Positions 1 through 9,185 are shown, numbered from the stretch's first letter. The stretch is 64,000 nucleotides of DNA from Chloroflexota bacterium (GCA_026707285.1 JAPOXD010000011.1:62001-126000), one strand, 5' to 3'. Numbers and translations are program-made. Notes: a model not told the origin generated them from the sequence alone.

Positions 1-416
1 TCCTCCTCGGTGCCGCCGTAGACGTAGTCGTCGTGTGAAGGGTCACGGCCGGCCTGTAGGTGCGCGTCGCGGCAGAAGCGCATCAGCGCCAGCGCCTTGC
101 CCGCCGGCGTTTTAGCCCCACGCGTTGCGCGGCGCACGACATCCTCCAGCTCGGGGCGCGATCCGGCGATGTAGGTCGTGCGTTCGGGCGAATATGAACG
201 ATAGAGGAAATCGGCGGTCTGCGGGCAGAGCAGCACGAGCTCGCGGCGCAGCTGGAAGTCGACGGTCCTGGAGTAGTTCACGTCGAGCTGGTTGTAGTTG
301 ACGATGTAGGCGGCGCGCCGCTGCTCGCCCACGATCCGCTCAACGGCCGCCAGCCCCGTGTATGCCCCCAGGTCCTCCCACGAGCCGGCGGTCGGACCCT
401 TGAACATCTCGCCCAT
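1..416 (-). CDS. Transglutaminase-like protein, N-terminal part, cut by the left edge
   Basis: From an ATG at 416 the minus strand stays open for 138 codons to the window edge. It begins MGEMFKGPTAGSWEDLG, continues through VDFQLRRELVLLCPQT and YSPERTTYIAG, and reaches YVYGGTEEE at the edge. This reads like the N-terminal half of bacterial transglutaminase-fold proteins, where a GGTEEE-like stretch precedes the catalytic Cys-His-Asp core. That core lies outside the window, so activity cannot be judged. The frame is also open upstream to an ATG at 512, but those residues are Arg/Gly-rich and look non-coding, so 416 was preferred. It is divergent from the ThDP enzyme gene that starts at 548. 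Coding character is fairly clear; the family call is from memory of related sequences. Confidence 0.5.
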   Translation of the reverse strand, partial: MGEMFKGPTAGSWEDLGAYTGLAAVERIVGEQRRAAYIVNYNQLDVNYSRTVDFQLRRELVLLCPQTADFLYRSYSPERTTYIAGSRPELEDVVRRATRGAKTPAGKALALMRFCRDAHLQAGRDPSHDDYVYGGTEE

Positions 417-547
417 CCGGGCGCTCCCCGCTGCGGCGGCGTCACCGATGCCGCAGGATAGACCGAAATGACCTTGGGGTCGGCGTCCACGGTGCGCGTC
501 CGCGGGTACCATCGCCAGCCCAACGCCTGATTCGGGAGGGTTGTTCG

Positions 548-2194
548 GTGTCCGGGCGCTCATCCAATACGGGCGCGTCTCACCTGGTGGCGGCGCTGAT
601 CGAAGCGGGAGTCGAGCGCCTGTTCTCGCTGTCCGGCAACCAGATTCTTTCGGTCTACGACGCGTGCCTCGATGCGGGGCTCGAGATCATTCACGTGCGT
701 CACGAGGCCGCGGCGGTGCACATGGCCGACGCCTGGGACCGGTTGACGGGCCGACCGGGCGTGGCGCTGCTCACCGCGGGTCCCGGTCACGCGAACGGGC
801 TGTCGGCGCTGTTCGTCGCGCGGCAGTCCGAGTCGCCGCTGGTGGTGCTCAGCGGCCAGAGCGCGCGCGCGGACGACGGCCGCGGCGCCTTTCAGGAGAT
901 GCCCCAGGCGGAGCTTGCACAACCGCTCGCCAAGGCCGCCTGGACGGCGGAAGACTCGGCATCGCTCGGCGGCGACGTGCGCCGCGCGCTGGACCTTGCC
1001 GTGCGAGGTCGACCCGGTCCGGTGGCGGTCAGCCTTCCCAGCGACGTGCTCGAAGCGCAGGCGCGGCGCAGGGACTCCGCCTTCGAAATCTCAGACGTGC
1101 CGACATTGACCGACGCCGATCGGCGTCGGCTCGGCGAGCTACTCGACACCGCCCAGCGCCCGATGATTCTGGCCGGTCCGGCCATGATGCGGTCGCCGGC
1201 GAGTGATGGCCTCGAGCAGCTCGAGGCGACGACGGGCGTCCCGGTCGTGGCGACCGAGAGTCCACGGGGGGTGAACGACCCGAGTCTCGGAGCGTTCGCC
1301 GAGGTGCTGGCGCAGGCCGACGTGGTGTTGCTGCTAGGCAAGCGCCTCGATCACTCGCTGCAGTTTGGCGCGCCGCCGTTCTTCGCCGCCGACGCCTGCT
1401 TCGCGCAGGTCGACGCCGACGTCGCCGAGCTCGACCGCACCCGGCGAAACGTACGGCCACCGCAGCGACTGGAAATTGCGGTTCAGGCGCATCCGCGGCA
1501 GGCGGCGCGCCAACTCGCGGCCGCCGCCGGAAGCGCCGGGCACCATGGCTGGTGCGACGCCGTGCGCGCCGCCGCGGCCTACCGCCCGGCGGCCTGGGAC
1601 GACTGGCACTCGCCGCCCGACGGCCCGCTACATCCGATCGAGGTTTGCCAATCGATCGGGCCGTGGGTGGATGACGGCATCGTCGTGATCGACGGCGGCG
1701 AGTTCGGGCAGTGGGCCCAGGCGCTGCTGAGCGGCCGGCGACGGGTCATCAACGGTCCAGCCGGATCCATTGGCACCTCGATCCCATTCGCGCTGACAGC
1801 CCGCCTCTTCGACCGAAGGGCGCCGGTCGTCGCGATCCAGGGCGACGGCACAATCGGATTCCACCTGCTCGAGTTCGACACCGCGGTGCGCCATGACCTG
1901 CCGTTCGTCGCCGTCGTCGGCAACGACGCCGGGTGGAACGCCGAGCGCCGCTTGCAGGCGCGAACGTATGGCGACGACCGAATCTTTGCCTGCGATCTGC
2001 TCCCGTCGCGTTACGACCTCGCGGTCGCGGCCCTCGGCGGTCACGGCGAGCACGTGACGAAACCGTCAGACCTGGATGCCGCGCTCCAGCGGGCCTTTGC
2101 TTCGGGGCTGCCGAGCCTGGTGAACGTGGCCATTGAGCCCGCGGAGGCGCCGATCGTGCGCCGCAATGGGGCTCCGGCGCCCACAGGGCACTAG
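548..2194 (+). CDS. Thiamine-diphosphate-dependent enzyme, acetolactate-synthase-like
   Basis: The 548-residue protein has the three-domain layout of the acetolactate synthase/benzoylformate decarboxylase/oxalyl-CoA decarboxylase superfamily. The N-terminal PYR domain has the cofactor-activating Glu in RHEAA (E53) and the TAGPGHAN turn near residue 76. A central domain follows, then a C-terminal PP domain with GDG at about 432 and GND about 28 residues later, the Mg-ThDP binding motif. The start is GTG at 548, preceded by GGGAGGG at 534-540 with 7-nt spacing. Length is normal for the family. No regulatory subunit gene is nearby, so biosynthetic acetolactate synthase is unlikely; a catabolic decarboxylase or carboligase is more probable, but the substrate cannot be read. 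It converges on and overlaps the next gene by 4 bp. Confidence 0.85.
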   Translation: MSGRSSNTGASHLVAALIEAGVERLFSLSGNQILSVYDACLDAGLEIIHVRHEAAAVHMADAWDRLTGRPGVALLTAGPGHANGLSALFVARQSESPLVVLSGQSARADDGRGAFQEMPQAELAQPLAKAAWTAEDSASLGGDVRRALDLAVRGRPGPVAVSLPSDVLEAQARRRDSAFEISDVPTLTDADRRRLGELLDTAQRPMILAGPAMMRSPASDGLEQLEATTGVPVVATESPRGVNDPSLGAFAEVLAQADVVLLLGKRLDHSLQFGAPPFFAADACFAQVDADVAELDRTRRNVRPPQRLEIAVQAHPRQAARQLAAAAGSAGHHGWCDAVRAAAAYRPAAWDDWHSPPDGPLHPIEVCQSIGPWVDDGIVVIDGGEFGQWAQALLSGRRRVINGPAGSIGTSIPFALTARLFDRRAPVVAIQGDGTIGFHLLEFDTAVRHDLPFVAVVGNDAGWNAERRLQARTYGDDRIFACDLLPSRYDLAVAALGGHGEHVTKPSDLDAALQRAFASGLPSLVNVAIEPAEAPIVRRNGAPAPTGH

Positions 2195-3243
2195 TCCGCC
2201 GTGGGCTTGGGCTTGGCTTGGACGTAGGTTCCCGGCCACGGCACGTCGACGCCGAGCTCCGCGGCGGCGTGGAGCGGCCAGTAGGGGTTGCGCAGCAGCT
2301 CGCGTCCGAGCGCGACCAGGTCCGCGCGACCGCCGCGCACGACCTCGTCGGCCATCCGAGCGTTCTCGATCAGTCCCACCGCGATGACCGGCCCGCCGGC
2401 CACGCGGCGGATGGTCTCGGCCGCCGGCAACAGGTAGCCGGGATAGACCCTGGGAACGCTGGGCGTGACGCCTCCGGCGCTGACGTGGATCAGGTCGGCC
2501 CCCGCCTCGCGCAGGCACCGCGCGCCAATGGCCATGTCGTCGGCGGTGTTGCCGCCGTCCACAAAATCGGTACCCGAGATTCGCACCGAGATCGGCATCC
2601 AGTCCGGGATCGTGGCTCGCACGGCGGCGACGACCTCGCACGGCATGCGGGCGCGATGCTCGATACCGCCGCCGTACTCGTCGTCGCGCAGGTTGGTCAG
2701 CGGCGAGAAGAACTCGCTGAGCAGATAGCCGTGCGCGGAGTGAATCTCGATGGCTTGGAAGCCGGCCACGACCGCGCGTCGCGCGGCGGTCGCAAAGGCG
2801 TCCACGATGCCCTGGATTTCGGCCACGCTGAGGCTCACCGGCACGCGCCAGCCGTCGTCGAAGCGCAACCGGCTGGGCGCCACGAGCCGGTGCCCGGAAT
2901 GGCCGCGCTCGTCGTAGTAGGCCTTGCGCCCGGCGTGTCCGAGCTGGATGCCGATCACCGCGCCCTGCGAGGCGCAAAAGGCCGCAATGCGACGCAGCGG
3001 CTCGATTTGCGCGTCGTCCCAGAGGCCCAGATTGACCGGATAGATCACGCCCTGGGGTTCGACCGCCGTCACTTCGGTGAAGATCAGCCCCACGCCGCCG
3101 ACCGCGCGCGAGCCGTAGTGCACCACGTGCCAGTCGCCGGCCGATCCGCCGTCCACGGCGGCCAGCTGGTCCATTGGAGCCATGACGACGCGGTTGCGCA
3201 GCGTCACGCCGCGCACCTGCAACGGATCGAATAGGCCCGGCAT
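2191..3243 (-). CDS. NADH:flavin oxidoreductase of the Old Yellow Enzyme family (YqjM-like)
   Basis: A complete 350-residue FMN-dependent TIM barrel of the YqjM class. Family motifs are IQLGHAGRKA (about residue 99), EIHSAHGYLLSEFFSPLTN with the His pair that binds the substrate carbonyl, and DEYGG. The C-terminal VALGRELLRNP segment contributes to FMN binding. In YqjM-type enzymes the N-terminal motif is MSPMCMYS, with a redox-tuning Cys and a Tyr. Here it reads MAPMDQLA, so both residues are replaced while the FMN and substrate His residues remain. The enzyme may reduce enones, dienoyl or related conjugated substrates, but altered redox tuning is expected. Its 3' end overlaps the convergent ThDP gene by 4 bp. 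Confidence 0.85.
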   Translation of the reverse strand: MPGLFDPLQVRGVTLRNRVVMAPMDQLAAVDGGSAGDWHVVHYGSRAVGGVGLIFTEVTAVEPQGVIYPVNLGLWDDAQIEPLRRIAAFCASQGAVIGIQLGHAGRKAYYDERGHSGHRLVAPSRLRFDDGWRVPVSLSVAEIQGIVDAFATAARRAVVAGFQAIEIHSAHGYLLSEFFSPLTNLRDDEYGGGIEHRARMPCEVVAAVRATIPDWMPISVRISGTDFVDGGNTADDMAIGARCLREAGADLIHVSAGGVTPSVPRVYPGYLLPAAETIRRVAGGPVIAVGLIENARMADEVVRGGRADLVALGRELLRNPYWPLHAAAELGVDVPWPGTYVQAKPKPTAD

Positions 3244-3403
3244 TGAATGCTCGCGAAGAGGCAGCGCCGGATTCTAGTGGGCGGATCGCTCGAAAGCGTC
3301 GCGATGCTCACCGGTCTCCGCCGCCGGGCGCCAACTAGGGGCGCCCCCACACGGAGGGGCTTCGCGACGCCCGCGGGCACGGGCCGGATACCATGGCGTC
3401 GCA

Positions 3404-4372
3404 TTGCGCAGCGAAGGAAGTGCCACGGACAACAGCCAGCCGGTCCTCGAGTGCCGAGACTTACGCAAGAGCTTTGGCGAACTCACCGCGGTCGACGGCG
3501 TGAGCTTTCACATTGCCGCCGGCGAGACCTACGGCCTGCTGGGCCCAAACGGCGCGGGCAAGACCACCAGCATTTCCATGGCGGTGGGCCTGATGCGGCG
3601 CGACGGCGGCCAGGTGCTGTTGGACGGCGAGCCCCTCGATCCCGGCACGACCAGCCTCAAGGCCAAGATTGGCTTGGTGCCGCAAGACCTGGCCATCTAC
3701 CCCGACCTGACGGCGCGGGAGAACCTGCGGTTCTTCGGCCGCCTCTACGACATGCCGCGCACCGAGCTGCGCAGCCGCGTGGACGAGGTGCTCGAGATCA
3801 TCGGGCTGAGCGACCGAGCCGACGACCGCGCCGACACCTTCTCCGGCGGGATGAAGCGCCGGCTCAACATCGGCATTGGGCTGTTGCACGCCCCGCGCCT
3901 CCTGGTGCTGGACGAGCCGACCGTCGGCGTGGATCCGCAGAGCCGCAACGCCATTCTGGAGAGTATTGAGCAGCTGGGCAGCGAGGGCCTGGCGGTGCTG
4001 TACACGACCCACTACATGGAAGAGGCCGAGCGGCTCTGCGACCGCATCGGCATCATCGATCGCGGGCAGCTCAAGGCCGAGGGCACGCGCCGCGAGCTGG
4101 CCCAAATCGTGCGCGAGCACGACCGCGTGCGCCTGAGCGCGTCCGGTTCGCTCCACACCGGCGCGGAGGCCATCGAGGGCATCGCCGGAGTGCAACAGGT
4201 CGACATCGTCGACGGCGGCATCGACGTGCTGGTCGAGCAAGCCGGCAACTCGCTGATGGCGATGCTGTCGGCGCTGGACGAGGCCGGCGTGTCGATCACC
4301 GGCGTCGAGATCGACGAGCCGAACCTCGAGGCGGTATTCCTGCATCTCACCGGGCGCTCGCTGCGCGACTGA
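3404..4372 (+). CDS. ABC-2 type exporter, ATP-binding protein
   Basis: The 322-residue nucleotide-binding subunit has Walker A GPNGAGKTT (residues 47-55), a Q-loop (VPQD), signature FSGGMKRR, Walker B LLVLDEPT and the H-loop TTHYMEEAE. The C-terminal extension of about 90 residues is typical of DrrA/NatA/CcmA-like exporters. The gene is followed 2 bp later by a permease gene and then a second permease, giving a three-gene operon for a heterodimeric ABC-2 exporter. The TTG start at 3404 is the least certain part; no in-frame ATG lies nearby. Substrate is unknown: drugs, lipids or sodium are exported by relatives, and nothing in the neighbourhood decides. Confidence 0.9.
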   Translation: MRSEGSATDNSQPVLECRDLRKSFGELTAVDGVSFHIAAGETYGLLGPNGAGKTTSISMAVGLMRRDGGQVLLDGEPLDPGTTSLKAKIGLVPQDLAIYPDLTARENLRFFGRLYDMPRTELRSRVDEVLEIIGLSDRADDRADTFSGGMKRRLNIGIGLLHAPRLLVLDEPTVGVDPQSRNAILESIEQLGSEGLAVLYTTHYMEEAERLCDRIGIIDRGQLKAEGTRRELAQIVREHDRVRLSASGSLHTGAEAIEGIAGVQQVDIVDGGIDVLVEQAGNSLMAMLSALDEAGVSITGVEIDEPNLEAVFLHLTGRSLRD

Positions 4373-4374
4373 GC

Positions 4375-5568
4375 ATGCGGTCCGCCCTGGTCATTGCCGG
4401 AAAGGACCTGCGGCAGCGCGCCCGCGACCGCTCGGTGTACGTGTTTGCCATCGTCGCTCCGCTTGGCCTGGCGGCCATTTTCGGCTTCGTGTTCAACCCC
4501 ATCAGCGATGCCGACTTCACGGCGACGTTCGCCGTGGCCAACGTCGACCAAGGGCCGCTTGCGTCCCCGCTGGTCGACGGCGTGCTCGGCGGTCTTGAGG
4601 AGGACGGCAACGTCAACCTGGTGCACGCGGCGAGCGCGGAGGAGGCCACGCGACTCGTGGAGGGCGACGGGGCACGAGCCGACGAGGACATCGACGCAGC
4701 CATCATCATTCCCGCCGGGTTTTCCGCCCGCGTGCAGACCGGTCGGCCGGCGGAGCTCCGGGTCGTCCAGAATGCGAACTCGTCTCTCGCGTCGACCCTC
4801 GCGCTGGCGATCGTCCAGGAATACGCCCGCCAGCTCGACTATGTGCAGGGCGCGCTGACAACCGTGGTTTCGTCGGATCCCGCGCGCCTGGTCGACGCGG
4901 CCGCCATCGCGGAGCGGGCTGGGGCCACTCCCGGCCCGGTCGCGGTGCGAGACGTATCCGCCTCCATCAAGCAACTGGACAGCACGACGTTCTACGCCGC
5001 CGGCCTGGCCACGTTCTTCCTGTTCTTCACGGTGCAATTCGGCGTCAATAGCCTGCTGGAGGAGCGCCACGCGGGCACGCTGAGCCGCTTGCTGGCAGCG
5101 CCCATGCCGAGGTCGTCGATCATCCTCGGCAAGGCAATCACGGCGTTCGGCCTGGGCGTAGTGAGCATGCTGATCATGATCGTGGCCACCAGTTTCATCT
5201 TGGGCGCCGATTGGGGGAATCCCATCGGTGTCGCGCTGCTGGTCGTCGCGGCCACGGCGTCCGCCATCGGCGTCATGGCCATGGTGAGCGCCCTGGCGCG
5301 AACCTCGGAGCAGGGCGCCGTGTTCTCGGCCATCGCCGCCGTCGTGCTGGGAATCCTCGGCGGGACGTTCTTCCCCATCAATCAGGCCGGCGGCGTGCTG
5401 GCGGGCCTGCGATTTGTCACGCCGCACGCCTGGTTCCTGCAAGGACTGGGCGACCTCGCCGGCGGCGCGCTGGGCGATATCGTGCCCGCGGTCACCGCGC
5501 TTCTCGTGTTTACCGCCTTGACGTCGGGCATCGCGCTCGTGCTATTGCGGCGGAGGCTCAACCCGTGA
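4375..5568 (+). CDS. ABC-2 type exporter, permease subunit 1
   Basis: The 397-residue membrane protein has the ABC-2 topology. One N-terminal transmembrane helix (about 20-40, YVFAIVAPLGLAAIFGFVF) is followed by a large extracytoplasmic domain (about 45-200). Five to six helices fill the C-terminal half, including the stretch LLEERHAGTLSRLLAAPM characteristic of the coupling region in ABC2_membrane_3 proteins. It sits 2 bp after the ATPase gene and its stop overlaps the GTG start of the second permease, so translational coupling is likely. It should pair with the next gene product to form the exporter channel. Confidence 0.85.
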   Translation: MRSALVIAGKDLRQRARDRSVYVFAIVAPLGLAAIFGFVFNPISDADFTATFAVANVDQGPLASPLVDGVLGGLEEDGNVNLVHAASAEEATRLVEGDGARADEDIDAAIIIPAGFSARVQTGRPAELRVVQNANSSLASTLALAIVQEYARQLDYVQGALTTVVSSDPARLVDAAAIAERAGATPGPVAVRDVSASIKQLDSTTFYAAGLATFFLFFTVQFGVNSLLEERHAGTLSRLLAAPMPRSSIILGKAITAFGLGVVSMLIMIVATSFILGADWGNPIGVALLVVAATASAIGVMAMVSALARTSEQGAVFSAIAAVVLGILGGTFFPINQAGGVLAGLRFVTPHAWFLQGLGDLAGGALGDIVPAVTALLVFTALTSGIALVLLRRRLNP

Positions 5569-6737
5569 AGGCGCTCGCCATCGCCGCCTCGAACCTGCAC
5601 CGCTTCGCGCGCGAGCGATCCAACGTATTCTTCGTCCTCATCCTGCCCATGCTGCTCATCCTGGTGCTGGGCTCGGTGTTTGGCCGCGGCTTCGAGCCGC
5701 GCGTGGGGCTGGTGGCTCCCGGGACCGGTGACTTGACGACTGCCCTGGTCGACGGGCTGGAGGCACATGAGGAGTTCGCGGTGCACCGGCACACCGACCG
5801 CGACACGGTGGTAGGCGCGGTGGAGCGCGGCGAGCTGGAGGCCGGATTGATCGTCCCGCCTGACTACGACGACGCGATTCGCGCCGGCGACACGGTGGAG
5901 ATCGACTTCATCGCCCGCGCGGGACAGGACTCGCTGAGCATCCGTCGCACCATCGACGCGCTGCTGGCGGAGCAGATGGCGCTGCCGCGCATTGCGGCGT
6001 TCGTTGCCCGGGAGGGCGAAATCCCCTACGACCAAGCTCTGGCCCAGGCGGCCGCGGTTGCCGGCGAAACCGCCGGAGTGCAAGTCGAGTCGACGGTTGC
6101 TGGAGAGTCGTTCATCGGCCGCCGCAGCTGGGGGCAATTCGATCTCGGGGCACAGCAGCAGCTGATGCTGTTCATGTTCCTCACTTCGCTCGCGGGTTCG
6201 GCCGCGCTGGTGCAGACGCGGCGGCTGGGCATCGCACGCCGCATGTTCGCCACGCCCACGACCGTGCGCACCATCCTGCTCGGCGAGGGCCTGGGGCGAT
6301 TCGGCGTCGCCCTGGTGCAGGGCGTCTACATCATGCTGGGCACCATGGTGATTTTCGGCGTTCGTTGGGGCGATTCGCTCAGCGCCCTGCTGATCGTGGC
6401 GGCCTTCGGCCTCGTAGGCAGCGGGGCCGCCATGCTCATGGGCGCGCTCTTCAGCAACGACCAGCAGGCGGCGCCGGTGGGGGTGTTCCTGGGTCTGGGT
6501 ACCGCGGCCCTCGGCGGCTGCATGCTGCCGCTCTATGTGATGGAGCTGTTCGCCCCCGCCGTATGGACCGCGGCGCACGTGATGCCGCATGCCTGGGCGC
6601 TGGACGCATTCGAGGTCCTGGCGCTCCGCGATGGCGGCGTGGGCGACGTGCTCCCGTTCCTCGGCATCCTGCTCGGGTACGCCGCGGGGTTCTATGTAGT
6701 GGCGATCTGGCGGCTGCGGTCGGTGCTTACGCGCTAG
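5565..6737 (+). CDS. ABC-2 type exporter, permease subunit 2
   Basis: GTG at 5565 overlaps the TGA of the previous permease gene (GTGA) and is preceded by GCGGAGGC. The resulting protein is 390 residues. Topology matches the first permease: N-terminal helix VFFVLILPMLLILVLGSVFG, an extracytoplasmic domain of about 170 residues, then a C-terminal helix bundle starting near LMLFMFLTSLAGSAALVQTRRLGIARRMFATP, which contains the coupling stretch. The longer upstream open frame in the same phase overlaps the previous gene and was rejected. With its neighbours it forms a complete ATPase plus two-permease exporter. Confidence 0.85.
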   Translation: MKALAIAASNLHRFARERSNVFFVLILPMLLILVLGSVFGRGFEPRVGLVAPGTGDLTTALVDGLEAHEEFAVHRHTDRDTVVGAVERGELEAGLIVPPDYDDAIRAGDTVEIDFIARAGQDSLSIRRTIDALLAEQMALPRIAAFVAREGEIPYDQALAQAAAVAGETAGVQVESTVAGESFIGRRSWGQFDLGAQQQLMLFMFLTSLAGSAALVQTRRLGIARRMFATPTTVRTILLGEGLGRFGVALVQGVYIMLGTMVIFGVRWGDSLSALLIVAAFGLVGSGAAMLMGALFSNDQQAAPVGVFLGLGTAALGGCMLPLYVMELFAPAVWTAAHVMPHAWALDAFEVLALRDGGVGDVLPFLGILLGYAAGFYVVAIWRLRSVLTR

Positions 6738-6755
6738 CCTCCAACTCCGCCGCGA

Positions 6756-7517
6756 CTACCTTCCGATGCTCCGCAGGTACTCGCGCGAGACGCGCGCCCG
6801 CTCGCGGGGCGGTTGATCGACGAGGCGCCCGCCGTGGCAGACGACCCAACCGTCGTACTCGATTTCGTCGAGGGTCTTGAAGATCGCGGGAATGCTGGGA
6901 AAGAGGTCCCCCGCCCCGACGTTGACGTAGCGCCACCCGCGGTAGTCCTGCAGGTGAACGTAGGCCAGCCGCCCGGCGAACTCGCGCAGGCACTCGCAGG
7001 CGTCCCAGCCAATGAGCTGCGCGTGAGATACGTCGATGCAGAGTTGGAGGTCCGGGGCCGCGTCCAGGACCCGACGAATCTCCTGCTCGGTCTGGACGAG
7101 CTGCCCGGTGTGGAAGTGGAAGACGACGGTCGTGCCCTGGTCGGCGCCGAGCTTCCGCAGCGCCTCGGCCGCCGCCGCGAAGCGGTTGATTTCGTCGGTC
7201 GAAGGCGGACGATTCTCGGGGCGTTCCGGCGCCATGATCACGAAGGCGTCCGCGCCGACGTCTGCCGCGAACTCGATACGCCGGCAGTTGATTTCAAAGA
7301 CCACGGGATCGTCGGCGAAGTTCCAGCCCTGGCCGCACACGCCCGCCACCGGCAGGCCGGCCTCCTTTGAGACTGCGGCCACGCGCTCGGCCGACCCGAG
7401 CCAGTCGAGCGACTGCCGCACTTCCCAGCCGTCCCAGCCGGTCCGCTTGATCTCGTCGAGCATGCGCGCGAGGTCCGGCGTCGGTCCCCACTCGAGCGTG
7501 TTGTAGGCGAGCTTCAC
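6756..7517 (-). CDS. Sugar phosphate isomerase/epimerase family TIM-barrel protein
   Basis: The 253-residue protein has the AP-endonuclease-2/xylose-isomerase-like barrel pattern. It opens MKLAYNTLEWG, has a metal-site region TVVFHFHTGQLVQTEQEI, then LCIDVSHAQLIGWD and AYVHLQDYRGW, whose Glu/His/Asp residues would bind a divalent metal in this family. Such proteins interconvert keto sugars, inosose/inositol intermediates or hydroxypyruvate; the substrate is not evident. It converges on the exporter operon and lies 23 bp downstream of the M20 peptidase gene on the same strand, so the two may be co-transcribed. Confidence 0.75.
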   Translation of the reverse strand: MKLAYNTLEWGPTPDLARMLDEIKRTGWDGWEVRQSLDWLGSAERVAAVSKEAGLPVAGVCGQGWNFADDPVVFEINCRRIEFAADVGADAFVIMAPERPENRPPSTDEINRFAAAAEALRKLGADQGTTVVFHFHTGQLVQTEQEIRRVLDAAPDLQLCIDVSHAQLIGWDACECLREFAGRLAYVHLQDYRGWRYVNVGAGDLFPSIPAIFKTLDEIEYDGWVVCHGGRLVDQPPRERARVSREYLRSIGR

Positions 7518-7540
7518 GGCAATGTCAGCTCTCCGATCTG

Positions 7541-8653
7541 CTACGCGTTCAGGATGAGCTGCACGGTCACGTCGGTGAGGCGTTGCAGCTCGTCGTGCGG
7601 CATCGACTCGGCCACGGAGTGCACGTCGAGATACCCGACCGACAGGATTGCCGTCGCAATGCCCTTTTCGTTGAAGTTCTGCGCGTCGCTGCCGCCGTAG
7701 GTCGAGATGTGGCGAGGCGTGAGGCCGGCGGCGGCAATGGCGGTGTCGGCCAGCTGAATGGCCGGGTGGTCGTCGGCGAAGCTGGTGGCCTTGAAGCGGC
7801 CCCGCTGGGTGTAGTCAACGCGACCGCCGAGGTCCGCCGCCGCATCCTCGCAGGCCTTGCGCATGGCCGCCATCTGCCGCTCCAATGCGTCCTGATCGAG
7901 GCTGCGCGCCTGGCCGACGAGCTTGCACTCCGGCGGCACGATGTTGGCCGCCTGGCCGCCCGACACGACGCCTACGTTGGCCACGGTCACGTCGTCGACC
8001 TGGCCCAGCGGCATGTTGTCGACCGCGCGCGCCTGCATCGCGATGGCGTTGATGCCGTCTCCGGCGGCGATGCCGGCGTGCGCGGCCCTGCCGTGAAAGA
8101 CTGCCTCGAAGCCGAACGATCCGGCCTGGTGGGTAACGAGATCGCCGACGGGACCGCCCGCATCGAGCACGAACGCCACGCGCGATTCGATGTCGTTCGG
8201 ATCAAAGGCATCCGCGCCGAATTGCCCCACGTCCTCGCCCACAGTGAAGACCAGCTCGATGGGTCCGTGATCCGCTCCCGCCTCATGGACGGCGAGCACC
8301 GCCTCGACAATGGCTGCCACGCCGGCCTTGTCGTCGGCTCCAAGCACGCTGGAGCCGTCGGAGTAGACGGCGTCGTCCTTGACGATCGGCACCATGCCGG
8401 GCGTGGGCTGCACGGTGTCCATGTGCGCATTGAGCATGATCGGGTGCGACTGCTTGCCCTTGGCCGGCCACTTGCCGATGAGATTGCCAATCTCGTCCCG
8501 CGAGCAGATCACCCCAACGTCCTCCAGCAGCGGCTGCAGGATCGCCACCACCCGGTCCTCGTTGCCCCAGTAGCTGTCAACGCTGAGGATGTCGACGAAG
8601 ATCTTGAGCAGACGGTCGTGGTCGATGGCGACCGGGCCGGGTGGCGTTGTCAT
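7541..8653 (-). CDS. M20 family metallopeptidase (tripeptidase/PepT-like)
   Basis: The 370-residue zinc peptidase starts MTTPPGPVAIDHDRLL. Visible metal and catalytic motifs are NAHMDTV (first metal His and Asp), LGADDKAGVAAI (bridging Asp), VFTVGEDVG (general-base Glu with the metal-binding acidic partner as Asp instead of Glu), and GGSDAQNFNEKGI near the C terminus. The AGSFGFEAVFHGRAAHAG region is the dimerisation lid. ATG at 8653 was chosen because the family alignment begins there; the frame is open further upstream to 8794 but that extension looks like leader sequence. It is cytoplasmic and probably cleaves short peptides. Confidence 0.85.
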   Translation of the reverse strand: MTTPPGPVAIDHDRLLKIFVDILSVDSYWGNEDRVVAILQPLLEDVGVICSRDEIGNLIGKWPAKGKQSHPIMLNAHMDTVQPTPGMVPIVKDDAVYSDGSSVLGADDKAGVAAIVEAVLAVHEAGADHGPIELVFTVGEDVGQFGADAFDPNDIESRVAFVLDAGGPVGDLVTHQAGSFGFEAVFHGRAAHAGIAAGDGINAIAMQARAVDNMPLGQVDDVTVANVGVVSGGQAANIVPPECKLVGQARSLDQDALERQMAAMRKACEDAAADLGGRVDYTQRGRFKATSFADDHPAIQLADTAIAAAGLTPRHISTYGGSDAQNFNEKGIATAILSVGYLDVHSVAESMPHDELQRLTDVTVQLILNA

Positions 8654-8886
8654 TGTGAGGGTCGTCTCCAGGTGTCGAGGCGTGACCGCATGCCGCGCAG
8701 TGTGGCATTCAACCTGCAATGGCGTCCGCATCGTACGGCCGTGAGTCGGGGGCGTCGCAAGGACGAGAAGTCCGGCGGATTGCCGAAGCTGCATGGTGTC
8801 TGGCTTTCACGGCCGACTCCGATGCCGAAGAGTCTCTCACGGAATCTGAAGACATCGTCAATGCGACGCTTGTGGTGAATGCAATG

Positions 8887-8903
8887 CAATCAATGTATGA
8901 TTG
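8887..8903 (+). promoter_or_regulatory. Palindrome and -10 element of the toxin-antitoxin promoter
   Basis: A perfect inverted repeat CAATCA-ATGTA-TGATTG lies 27 bp before the antitoxin start and overlaps a good -10 hexamer TATGAT (8896-8901). The left half-site with its preceding bases reads TGCAATCA, close to the TGCTATCA half-site recalled for Neisseria FitAB. An autorepressor site for the FitA-like protein is inferred. Confidence 0.5.
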
Positions 8904-8929
8904 GGTGACAATGCAGCGGAGGCTAACGA

Positions 8930-9175
8930 ATGGCCAGTATCACCGTGCGCAACCTCGACGACGGATTGAAGCGTCGTCTGCGAATCCGCGCCGCGGAGAA
9001 CGGACGGTCCATGGAGCAGGAGGCCAGGGACATTCTGCGGGCGGCTCTGGACGACGCCTCCGCAGCCAGCACCGATCTTGGCAGCGCCATTCGCGCCCGA
9101 TTCTCTCCGCTCGGCGGGGTCGAACTCGAATTGCCGCCCCGCGAGCCTATTCGCAACCCGCCGTCGCTGGACTGA
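8930..9175 (+). CDS. FitA-like ribbon-helix-helix antitoxin
   Basis: The 81-residue protein begins MASITVRNLDDGLKRRLRIRAAENGRSMEQEAR, the typical ribbon-helix-helix DNA-binding N terminus of FitA/VapB-type antitoxins. The C-terminal tail (SPLGGVELELPPREP) would wrap into the toxin active site. GGAGG at 8918-8922 gives 7-nt spacing to the ATG. The PIN toxin gene starts 10 bp after its stop, the standard antitoxin-first order. It neutralises the ribonuclease and should repress the shared promoter through the palindrome just upstream. Confidence 0.85.
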   Translation: MASITVRNLDDGLKRRLRIRAAENGRSMEQEARDILRAALDDASAASTDLGSAIRARFSPLGGVELELPPREPIRNPPSLD

Positions 9176-9185
9176 GACAGCAGTC

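Noticed and set aside
4012-5442. 476-codon antisense frame across the exporter genes
   Set aside because: Extremely rich in Arg/His/Gln/Asp with no domain pattern; the plus strand encodes an ATPase and permease with clear motifs.
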